DNA from: Galeruca laticollis
Lineage: Eukaryota > Arthropoda > Insecta > Coleoptera > Chrysomelidae
NCBI GenBank assembly: GCA_963921935.1
Contig: OY998175.1
Coordinates: 307,667,484 to 307,731,483 of the forward strand
Reading direction: 5' to 3'
DNA length: 64,000 nucleotides
The position numbers and the translations under genes are program-made. The notes under the pieces were generated by a model. That model ran no database searches, was not told where the DNA came from, and worked only from the letters and a program-made list of their open reading frames with translations. This document shows, in pieces, positions 1-9,900 of this stretch. Position 1 is the first letter of the stretch, and each line of letters opens with the position of its first letter.

Positions 1-1232
1 GTCGAGCAGGCCATACAAACGGCTGAGAGTAAGAAAACTCCTGGTCCAGACGAAATCCCTACAGAACTACTAAAAGCATTAGATATAGTGAAAAAGTTTA
101 CAGTTATTCTAAATCAGATATACAGGCAAAGTAAAATACCTACGGAATGGCTCAAGTCCACGTTTATTCCCCTGCCAAAGAAGAACAACCCCAAATCATG
201 CGATGACTATCGGTTAATAAGCCACTCACTAAAAATACTTTTACAAATTATACAAAACAGAATACATAAGAAATGTGAAGAAAAATTAGATAAAACTCAG
301 TTTGGATTTCGTAGGGGCATGGGAACAAGAGAGGCATTGTTTGCCTTAACAGTCCTTTTACAGAAGTGCAGAGAATACAACAAAACCGTATACGCATGCT
401 TTATAGATTTCCAAAAGGCCTTTGACCGAGTACAACACACAAAACTAATAGAAGAACTTAAAAACATCAATTTAGACAAAAAAGACATCGAAATAATAAA
501 GAGCCTGTACTGGAATCAGTCAGCTAGAGTGAGAATCAATAATACAGAAACTAATGATATTTCGATTGCACGAGGTGTTAGACAGAGATGTATTCTCTCA
601 CCAACATTGTTTAACGTGTACTCTCAGGTTATCTTTGAGAAAGCCTTATGGGAAAGAAGCGAAGGGGTTAAAATCGGCGGCGAAGTAATAAGCACGATAA
701 GATACGCTGACGACACGGTGATCTTGGCAGAGAGTTTGGAGGACCTGCAGATACTTGTAAATGCTGTTAATATGGAATGTCAGCAATTAGATATTAACAT
801 AAAAAAAAACTCATGATAATCTCCAAAACACCCGCACATAATGATCAATTAATAATAAACGATCAAGCAATAGAAAGGGTAGAAAAGTTTAAATACTTGG
901 GTGCTTTCATTAACTCAGACCTAAATCAGGACCAGGAAATCCGTGTAAGGATTGAAATGGCAGGATCGGCATTTCTAAAATTTAAATCCATGTTTTGCAA
1001 TAAAAATTTGAATTCAATACTCCGGTTGAGATTTATGGAGTGCTATGTTTGGTCCCAACTATTATATGGTGTAGAAACATGGACGTTAAAGGCACAAATA
1101 ACTAAAAGAATCGAAGCCTTCGAAATGTGGATTTACAGACGTATGCTGAAAGTACCATGGACAGCCCGAATTACTAACGAGGAAATACTACATAGAATTA
1201 ATTGGTCGTGAACCAAAACTACTAAAAATAAA
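1..1232 (+). pseudogene. LINE reverse transcriptase, partial, frameshifted
   Basis: Reverse transcriptase of a non-LTR retrotransposon, cut by the left window edge. The frame is open from base 1 and holds the usual RT blocks: a TPGPDEIP start, IDFQKAFDRV with the first catalytic Asp, GVRQRCILSP (normally GVRQGC), and RYADD near 700. A frameshift near 806-813 moves the reading to the frame starting at 813, which has the C-terminal LLYGVETWTL and FEMWIYRRMLKVPW blocks typical of this arthropod LINE type. A second shift near 1203 precedes GREPKLLKI, after which an insert interrupts it. The two shifts show it is dead. The same LINE type is present on the minus strand at 21057-21895. I cannot fix its clade by eye. 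Confidence 0.85.
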
Positions 1233-2044
1233 CGGTTTTAAAGATTAAAACTAACTTTTCCGCATCTGTGGCCCTGAACAATATTCTTTCATAAAATTGT
1301 TACTTGTATACACTTCGGGGGATGTATCCTGCTAACAAACCGAAATTTCTCCAAAAATAACCAAAAATTTAGTATATTTGGATTTATGGGACCCGCTGTA
1401 CTCGTTCTAGTCAGCTGAAAATCAATAACGTACACCTGTGAGACACCTTGAACAATATTCATTTATAAAATTGGTCACTTGTATACACTCTGGAGGCTGT
1501 ATCTTGCTAACAAACTGAAAATTCTCCAAAATTTGGTACTGCAAGTACCATAGCACCCGTTGTACTAGCTTTAGTGAGCTGAATATCGATAGACTTCATC
1601 TTTGAGATGCTCTGAATAATATCCAATCATAAAATTGGTCACTTATATATACTCCGGAGGCTGTATCGTGCTGAGAAACTTAAATTTCTCGAAAAATATC
1701 AAAAATATCGTACTTAAAGTACTATAGCACCTGTTGTACTGGCTATGGTGAGCTGAAAATCAATAGGGCTCATCTGTGAAGTGTCCTGAATAATATTCAA
1801 ACATAAAATTGATGAGTTTATGAACTCCGGAGGCTGTGTCGTGCTAACAAACTGAAATTTCTCAAAAAATGAGTAAAATGTCGTACTTCTAGAACTACAG
1901 AACCCGTTGTGCTGGCTCTGGTGAGCTGAAAATCAATAGGGTTCATCTGTTACAAGTCCTTAACAATATTCAATTATAAAATTGGTGACTTGTTGCACTC
2001 CGGAGGCTGTATCGTGCTAACAAGATATGTAACGAAAAGTGGCC

Positions 2045-2076
<32 letters not shown>

Positions 2077-2238
2077 CGACATACACACAGGATTTTTTTC
2101 TAAAAACCGTTTTTTTGGGTTGTTGTTGATGGGAAACGTAAAAATAACTCAAAAAAAATTTCAAATTTCCAACTTTTTTTTGGGGTAAACCAATACTTTT
2201 CTCGCATATGAGATAGGTTTGGCGGAAAAGTAATAATA
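1233..2238. repeat. Insert of about 172-bp tandem repeats plus (CGA)n
   Basis: This 1-kb block interrupts the LINE. It holds about 4.5 degenerate copies of a unit of about 170-175 bp, recognised by the recurring phrase 'ataaaattggtcacttgtatacactccggaggctgtatcgtgctaac' in shorter pieces (cores near 1290, 1463, 1630, 1803 and 1975). A (CGA)n tract follows at 2044-2080. The ends carry a short inverted repeat, ACTTTTCCGC near 1252 and GCGGAAAAGT near 2223-2232. The LINE flanks share TAAAAATA, which may be a target duplication. No coding sequence is seen. It is probably a non-autonomous element of unknown class. Confidence 0.6.
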
Positions 2239-2486
2239 AAAATACGTAAGACAGCATATCTCGGTCACGTATTACGACATGATAAATACTCTCTGTAACA
2301 AGTGATTATGCAGGGCAGAGTTGAAGGAAAGAAGGGAATTGGGAGAAATAAGAAATCATGGCTGAGGAATATCCGAGAATGGAGAGACATGGGCGTTGAG
2401 GATCTTTTTCATATTGCTAAGGACAGAGATGCTTTTAAGAAAGTGGTCGCCAACCTCCGTTAAATGGGGACGGCATTCGAAGAAGA
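2239..2486 (+). pseudogene. 3' end of the interrupted LINE
   Basis: Continuation of the LINE that starts the window. The translation resumes with KIRKTAYLGHVLRHDKYSL, then GKKGIGRNKKSWLRNIREW and a stop, followed by a tail with GAAGAAGAAG. This C-terminal block and GAAGAAG tail are characteristic of a very common arthropod LINE type. The 3' end abuts the cut end of a piggyBac remnant, so the LINE seems to have inserted into or beside it. Confidence 0.8.
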
Positions 2487-2931
2487 AGACTTCTGGTTTG
2501 AGCAAATCTAGTGCTAGTGTGCGTAGAAATTCACGACGTGCAATTGGAATATCAACACTGTTTATTTGATACAGTATTGGTGAATTTATACCACATATAT
2601 TCAACATGTTAAAAAAAACAGTAAGCGGCCATCTCCTGTCGTTTCTTGCAACGCTATAACTAGCACACATCTGATCTACGACATCAACTCCATATTTGGT
2701 ATTATTGTAATCTATTATCATTATTGGTTTTTCTGTTTCTGGGTCAATTTTGTCGTCTGCGTGGGTTGTGGACAAAAGTAAAACGTTCTTTTTCTTTTTA
2801 GGAATGTAGGAAACTAAAGTGTACTGAGTAGGATTACCTAGAAGGAGGCGAGCGTCAGTGTCCCCACTACCGAGCAGGCGCATATTAAGTTCTAATGGGA
2901 TACGTGTGTATCCCGCGCGAGTACTGCAGGG
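2487..2931 (-). pseudogene. piggyBac-like remnant, internally deleted
   Basis: On the minus strand from 2883, about 130 residues match the C-terminal part of the piggyBac transposase domain: VSYIPKKKKNVLLLS, then YNNTKYGVDVVDQMC, SVARNDRRWPL and FFNMLNICGINS. The outer end has TTAA at 2932-2935 next to a terminus beginning CCCTGCAGTACTCGCG, and a subterminal palindrome GGGATACGTGTGTATCCC at 2898-2915. Because the terminus is followed almost at once by C-terminal coding sequence, most of the transposase has been deleted. The other end is lost at the LINE junction. It cannot encode an active enzyme. Confidence 0.8.
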
Positions 2932-2935
2932 TTAA

Positions 2936-3562
2936 ATAAACAAATATTTTTAAGCCAACAATAATTATTATCAAAGTACTAAATAGCACTAACGAATGCA
3001 TGACACTAATTTGGAATCAACCGTAAACAATTTTAGAAGCTGATATTAAAATAAATAATAGCAAATAACTAGAAAACCAAGAAAGCACTAACGAAATTTA
3101 TGGAAAAACTATAAATCACTAACGAATCCCTAACGAATGACACTAACTTTAACTAAATCGTGAACATTTTGGGGGATAACTTCACGGAAATGTCAATAAA
3201 TTAATATCAAATATCTCGAATATCAAGATGCTGTAATGAAAACAATTGAAGCACTAACGAATTATACTAAATTTAATCGAATCGCGAATGCTTTGGGGTT
3301 GACCTCAAAAAAAGAGCATGAAATATCTCGAAAACCAGTAAAACACTAACTAAAATATTTGAAGCACTAAAGTGCACTAACGAATAACACCAATTTGGAA
3401 TGAATCCTAAACAGTTTAGGGGCTGACCTTGAAATAAATTAATATTCAATATCTATCAAACCGCGGAAGCACTAACGAAATGTATAGAAGCACTAAGTTG
3501 CACTAATGATGCACTAACCGATGACACTAAATTTAGTCAAATTTGGGGGCCAACTTCACGGA
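2936..3562 (+). repeat. Dispersed repeat with 'cactaacgaa' motifs, copy 1
   Basis: AT-rich non-coding repeat made of degenerate subunits of roughly 130-150 bp, each with a motif like GCACTAACGAATGACACTAA followed by a phrase like GGGGCTGACCTTGAAATAAA. The whole block, end to end, reappears inverted at 56631-57265; I aligned the two by eye and they match along their full length with scattered differences. It ends at a shared boundary AACTTCACGGACCT. I see no ORF or terminal repeat and cannot name the family. Confidence 0.75.
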
Positions 3563-3626
3563 CCTGGTGATTATGACTGTAGATTTGTACATATTTGTTT
3601 AAATGTTATTTTGGTCTTTTGTTCAG

Positions 3627-3759
3627 ATGGAAAGCGGGTTATACAGCGGATACGGTCGTCCGGGAGCAACTGCGACGCTAGACCGACATTTCACTAGGTC
3701 TCAAACATCCAACATTCCTGCGAGATCTTTATCAATACAACATATCACGTCAACATCAG
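3627..3759 (+). CDS. RhoGAP100F: Syd-1/RhoGAP100F-like gene, exon (first seen)
   Basis: Exon of the host gene, preceded by acceptor TTTTGTTCAG and followed by donor GTAAAAGT. It reads MESGLYSGYGRPGATATLDR and continues through HFTRSQTSNIPARSLSIQHI to STS, leaving one base for the next codon (phase 1), which matches the exon at 15731. The low-complexity Ser/Gly-rich linker fits the region between PDZ and C2 in Syd-1 proteins. The ATG at 3627 could be an internal Met, because an acceptor precedes it. Assignment rests on continuity with the C2 and RhoGAP exons downstream. Confidence 0.75.
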
Positions 3760-4489
3760 GTAAAAGTAATCCGATAGCCAATAATAAGATTTTAGAGCCT
3801 ACTTAACAGGGTGTTTCATTAATAATTAGAAATCTTTTAACTGTTGAATCTGGAGTTCAAAATATTAAAATTTAACCTAATTCACTTCGATAAAATGTTA
3901 TTAAATATTTTTTCTTTAATTTAAATAAAACTATTCTTATGGTAACCACAATTTGTTATTAAATCCATTCCTTTCAAGAAAGTTCAATAAATAAAGTTAT
4001 CTTTTTTGTTAATACCGATTAAAGTTTCATTTACGTAACAAATGCAATCCTGTATACCTAGACCAATTTGAGGGTAAATTGAGATATGGAAAAGTATCGT
4101 GGTTAAGATTGAACTGATATACGTTAACAGCTTTAAAGGATGTGGTAATATGCATCCAAGTCATATCATTCAGCTCCGCTTAATGAAAACTCTGTTTTTG
4201 TTCCTGAAAATTACAACTGTTCCTTCTCAAATACTTCTACCACCTCTAGACAATTTCGCTTAGTTAGTAGAGGTCGACCCGAAAATTGCTATACCCCACA
4301 CGCAACCCTAATTGAGATATTATAACCCGAAAATTGAAATTACTGTGTTTAATGGACGTTATTGTTGTATTATAGCTTGCACCTACTGCTGTTCTATCAT
4401 TTACTTTAGTATTGCTGTTGTTATCGCTACATTTCCATTATTCTGTTATACGCCGAGAATAATTATCGAAAATATAATAGCAACATTAA
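3760..4489. other. Intron sequence, nothing recognised
   Basis: AT-rich intron between the exon at 3627 and the Gypsy element. I see no coding sequence, terminal repeat or tandem repeat here. Confidence 0.6.
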
Positions 4490-4493
4490 TTAC

Positions 4494-4953
4494 TGTAATG
4501 TTTTTCTAATCTATTTAAAACGTAAACGGGTGGGGTAAATTTTAAACACACGGTAGGTTCACTTACTTAATTTATTTAAACACTAAACTAATCACTAACA
4601 CTTAATTTATATATACTCAGTATATTCACTTAAACTAATTTATATAAACACTTAACTGATTTATATTCACTTGTTTATCTCACGATGTCAAATTATCAAC
4701 TGAACTTATTCGCTGATCGGTCCATTATATATATTAGTACCTTTTTTACTAGAAAATTCCGGACTGCGGCTTACTCAAAAACAATTGGTTTTCTGGCATT
4801 TTCTAGATAAGACTGGTCACAAAAACAATGTTTAGATAAGATAATCGTAAACAGTTATAAAAAAAACCTGCGTATGCGCCATAATTTTAATTTTCATACC
4901 TGGCTTAGACAGAGTCGGATTTAGGGTCTATATCAGTGTGCTGTTTCGTAACA
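4494..4953 (-). repeat. Gypsy 3' LTR, complete
   Basis: 460-bp LTR. The half at 4776-4953 matches 15017-15195 with few differences, from CAAAAACAATTGG to the GTTTCGTAAC end. The outer end (TGTAATG at 4494) was set from the TTAC duplication and from the TG...CA rule. Confidence 0.75.
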
Positions 4954-5017
4954 TTACCCCCTCCTTAAATGGAAGTTCCTCCTGGAACTTTTGTGCAGCC
5001 GAGACTGGATGTTTGAA

Positions 5018-6067
5018 TCAGCAACTGACCCCATTTCTACACGTTCCGATCTTATGGAAATAGCAGGGCACCGTCTTCATCGGATACTGATAACGGGGGT
5101 TGTAGCTGCAAATTAATATCTGGACACCGGTATCTTGAAAGATAATCTCTACCATGCTCCTGATTATTCGCCAATCCAACTGGTTACTCGCTATCTTACG
5201 CATAGCCAGTTTCTTCGCGCTGGATTCCAACACATGGTCTCGTAGGTTTAGAAGTGCTTCCCACACATCGCGGTAAGTAGATCGATTTTGAAATTCATTT
5301 TCAGTTACCACGTAGAAGACGTGTCGCGAATTATGTTTCAGTTTCAGTGTCTTACCAGGGGCTGGAATCTGGTCTTCAAGTTTTTCTAATTGCCCGAACT
5401 TCTTTCGAAATACGGTTGCCAACCCTCGTGCGTTCTTGATACTGGTGAGGATGTTGTATGCCAGTGAATAATCTTCCGGGAGAGTGAACAAATCTTGTTG
5501 TTGTTCCGAAGTGACTCCATATCTAGCTTTCCCGGTACCTCCATACGCGCCCATAAATTCATCGAAGGTAGGGTCAGACATATCTCGAATAAGGTTTACT
5601 GCTTCCTGTAGGTCATGGTCTCCTTCGAATGGCGCTAGTCGGTTTTGGTGAACTACTGTTGGTTTTCCGTTGGGGATCTTGCTTATGCGATATATAACAT
5701 CATTGATCCTTTTCTTGATTAAGTATGGACCTTCCCAGGATTTTTGTAATTTTGGAGAAAATCCTTTTCTCCTCGTCGGGTTGTGTAACCATACTTTGTC
5801 CCCTTCTTTAAAACCGTCTTGTGTGGCCTGCGTGTCGTACCGACTTTTCATTATGTCGCTGGCAACTTGAAGATTTGTTCGAACTAATTCATGAATATCG
5901 TCCAGCCTTCTTCTCAATTGGATCACGTAGTCTTCGCCTGCTAGATCTTCTCCAGACCGACAGCCAAATTCCAGGTCACAAGGAAACCTCATTTCACGTC
6001 CAAACAGGATTTTCGCCGGTGTTTCACCCGTGGACTCATTGACGGCAGATCGATGAGCCAATACTCC
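5018..6067 (-). pseudogene. Gypsy pol C-terminus: integrase, macro domain, CCCH finger
   Basis: Reads from the BEL insertion point at 6067. Residues 1-50 are the integrase core end (AHRSAVNESTGETPAKILFG). Residues about 108-146 form the GPY/F module (SWEGPYLIKKR, then VVHQNRLAPFEGDHD). Without a stop it continues into a macro-like domain, residues about 185-320: PEDYSLAYNILTSIKNARGLA with FRKKFG (compare the EDYSLAH...GAGIA..F..KFG pattern of OARD1/TARG1), VFYVVTENEFQ, STYRDVWEALLNL, and MRKIASNQLDW. The family's GCGLD loop seems two residues short here, so the catalytic Asp may be missing. The end, PCYFHKIGTCRNGVSC, is three Cys of a CCCH finger; a TGA stop comes next, followed by FKH, so the fourth ligand lies just beyond the stop. 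Fragment of a dead element. Confidence 0.8.
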
Positions 6068-6784
6068 TGTTTGAAACTCCTTTGACCTTACGCCTTCAGT
6101 GGACTGCAGCAGGCTGCCAAAGAAATTCCTTATAGTTTTTCTTTGATAGGGGCCTTCCTGTAGCTATAACAATCGAAGGACCACCGTGTTACCACGGAAA
6201 ATAATAAATAAAACTACCAAAAAATGTTACTAACGATTTATGCTTTGCAAGCTCCAACAGTACATTAAAGAGAAAATTGTAAATTATGAATGTGACACAC
6301 ATATACGTCTGTACATAAGATGAAAATTTGCGCACATAATAATCCCGCACCAATTAATCGCTATTCAAAATAGATTATTATAAACAAAGTTAAGTGTAAT
6401 CCACCTCGCATCCAACGGACCCCAGATTTGGCAACACCGCGAAAAAATTGTTGTCTGGCGGTAACCGGCAATTAAATCAATATCTTCAAATAAATATGAC
6501 TATTAGTTATCTTACCAGATTTAGGCTTCACTATCATTCTAAACTAATCACTATTTATTTCTTTCAAAAACACTCTGAACCAGGAAACTACAAAGGAACC
6601 AAAATCGACGAGAGATGATTCGCATGGTGCCGCTGTGGTACTCGGACATGGAATGGCGATTTTCGGTAGTTCGCTACGCATATCGGGTCGAAGGTAGCCG
6701 AGGTAACGGCGATTCTACAATATTGGATTTGAATAGATCTAATAAATTTGGCGGGGTCGACGCACATGTTAAATGATTTTAACA
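6068..6784 (-). repeat. BEL/Pao 3' LTR
   Basis: 717 bp, beginning TGTTTGAAAC and ending GATTTTAACA on the + strand. It is the partner of 13170-13886, and I saw no mismatch between them. Confidence 0.93.
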
Positions 6785-6995
6785 TACTGGGGGGGGGGGA
6801 AGGTACTAGAAGAGAGAAACAACAAAGGGGAGAACAAACAAAAAAAGAAGAAGTAAACAAACCATATTCTACAAGTATAAAGTCCCTATAAAGAAACAAC
6901 GGAGGTCTAGAATATTGCCCGTTGGTGTCCACACTAGCCATGGGTTATTGCCAGGAAGTACTCCGGACTCAGAAAGTAACTGTGTTAGGGGTGAA

Positions 6996-9900
6996 CTAAG
7001 TTTCTAAAGGGAGCAGGGCTAATTTAACAATGGGGCGAGTGTATTCGCCATCACTAGTTTTTATTCTAGCAACTCGGAACTTACCGTCACGACCAGGGAT
7101 AAGTTCTAAAATTCTAGCTACAGGCCAATTAAGGGGAGGTCTGTCCTCCGAAAGGACCAGAACTAAATCTCCCACAGATAGGTTTTTTTCAACCGTCTGC
7201 CACTTGGGACGGTGTTGCAATTGGTGCAAGTAATCAATTGACCAGCGCTTCCAGAATCTCTGTTGGATCTGGGTGCATTGAGTCCAAAAGGACAATCTAT
7301 TAGGAGGAGTCTCACTGATGTCTTCTTCGGGAAAGGCCGTCAAGGGGCAACCAATTAGAAAATGACCCGGGGTCAATGGTAACAAATCATTAGGATCGTT
7401 GGATAGGGCGTACAACGGACGGCTATTTAAAATGGCCTCAATTTGAATGAGAATGGTGGCAGTCTCTTCGTAAGTGAAGATAGACGTGCCTAATAATCTA
7501 ACCAAATGGGATTTGGCGCTCTTAACAGCGGCCTCCCATAGACCTCCCCAGTGGGGTGAGCGTGAAGGAATAAATTTCCAAGAAATTTCGGTTGAAGTAA
7601 GATAACTTGAGATTTTTTCAAGAGTGTCATTAGATCTGAGAAAATCTGCGAGATCTCTCAATTGATTTCGGGCACCAATAAAATTCGTGCCTCTGTCACT
7701 ATAAATAACCTTGGGGTTACCTCTACGACCAATAAATCTTTTTAAACATGCTATAAAACCATCAGTCGTTAAGCTAGTGACCAATTCGATGTGTATGGCT
7801 TTAGTCACCATACACACAAAAATAGCTATATAGGCTTTGAGCAAAGGGGCCTTACGAAGTCTTGAGGATCGTAATGAGATAGGTCCAGCAAAGTCAACAC
7901 CAACTTTGAAAAAAGCTCTAGTTGGTTGAACACGATCAGCTGGTAATGGGGACATGATTTGTGAAGAAAACTGAGCATGAAACCGATAGCAAGTAATGCA
8001 TTTGGAGAGAATTTTCTTGATGGTACGTACTCCACCAAGAGGCCAATAAATTTGACGAAGGTTCGCTAAAACATTTTGTGGACCACTATGCCCAAGTCTA
8101 CGGTGTTCACTTTCTACTAGTCTAGTGACTATGATATCATTAGAAGGAAGTAACATTGGGAACTTCTTATCAAAGTTGAGTTCGGCATTCTGAAGTCTGC
8201 CACCTACACGTATAATTCTATTATTGTCTAGGAAAAGATTGAGCGGTAGGAGTGATTTGTTTACAAGGGGCTTGTTTTGAGATAGATTTTCTATTTCTCT
8301 AGAGAAATGCTCTTTCTGAGTTTGAAGTATAATAGAATCCAAGGAAACTCGAAGTTCCTCTACGGATAGAGGTCCAGTAACTTTGTCGCTGACTCTGCGA
8401 CAATTGTTAATGAACCGAAATAGATAAGCAATGGATCCACGCAGTTTTTGGAATTGAGGAAACTCTGGGAACCATTCCTTTAAGGGATTAACCGGAGATT
8501 TGAGAGAAGCTAGATTTACCTTTTTAACTTCGGGCAATACATCAACAATAGAAAATGTATCTAATGAATTATAGTCTTCAATTTGACATAAAAATTCAGG
8601 ACCATGTAGCCAGAAGGGCTGAACATCCTTGGAAAAAGTTCCTCGTGAAAGAATGTCAGCTGGGTTCAAATGAGATCTAATGTGTCTCCAGGTTGAACCT
8701 GCACTATTCTGTTGAATAGTGAGAACACGCCGAGCCACAAAAGGAGTGAATTTACTCGCCTTGTGTTTCACCCAAGAAAGGGAAACCAGGGAGTCAGACC
8801 ATAAGTTTATGGATTGGAAAGAATAACATGAAGAGAAAATGTTTTTTATTCGGACAACTAAATTAGACAAAAGAACCATAGAATTGAGCTCTAGTTTAGG
8901 AATAGTCAATTTAGCCTTCAACGGACTAACTCTAGACTTAGATGCAACAAGTGAAGAAGAAATAGAGTGATCCGAATAAGAGGCTACTAAATATATACAA
9001 CAACCATAAGCTACTTGGCTGGCATCACAAAAACCATGCAAAGAGACATGAATTAACTTTTTATTTTGCGTTAAAAGTCGAGGGATTGCGAGCTGAGGTA
9101 AATCGGAAAGATTTTTGACAAACATGTTCCATTGCTTAAGAATATTGACGTCTTTTATAGGAGTATCCCAGTCTAGCTGAAGTTGCCAGAGAGATTGCAT
9201 TATAAGTTTCCCAAGTACGATTAGAGGGTTTACTATACCCAAAGGGTCAAAAGTACTAGCGATAATGGACAAAACGCTTCGTTTTGTCAAACAAGGCAGG
9301 TCAGGCAGGGCTGAACCACTAATTTGGAGTAAATCAAGGGAAGAATTCCATTTTATGCCAAGAATCTTACAAGGAGAATTTTCCAAATTTAAATCCAATT
9401 CTAAGTTAGGATCAAGAGAGAGAGACTGGAGGAATTTTAACGAGTTTGAATGCCACTTGTGCAGTTTAAACCCATGTTTACTAAGTACTGTGCTTAATTG
9501 AAAATAAAGAGTTTCTAATTCGTCATGATTGTTGACTCCACTAAGAATGTCATCCATGTAGGTTTGCGAAAGCAGGGCTTTCTGAGCTAGAGGAAAAGAT
9601 GTATTATTTAAAGCGATGTCTTTGAGGACTCTAGTCGCTAGGTACGGGGCACAGTTTTGGCCGAAACTAAGCCGAGAAAGTTCTATGCATTGATATGCAT
9701 CTGCAGGACTGTCACGCCAAAGCACATTTTGCAAGTGACGATGAGCAGGGTTTATCTCAATCATCCGGTACATCATTTGGATGTCCGCACATAAAACATA
9801 GCGAAAGGATCTAAAGCGACAAAGTATGTCGAATAAATTGTCTTGGACTTGATACCCTTTATAAGTAAGATCGTTGAGAGAGACCCCAGTGTCAGATCGA

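Noticed and set aside
6588..6941. Minus frames inside the BEL LTR (also 13690-14016)
   Set aside because: LTR sequence is read by chance; the same frame is repeated in both LTRs and matches no protein I know.
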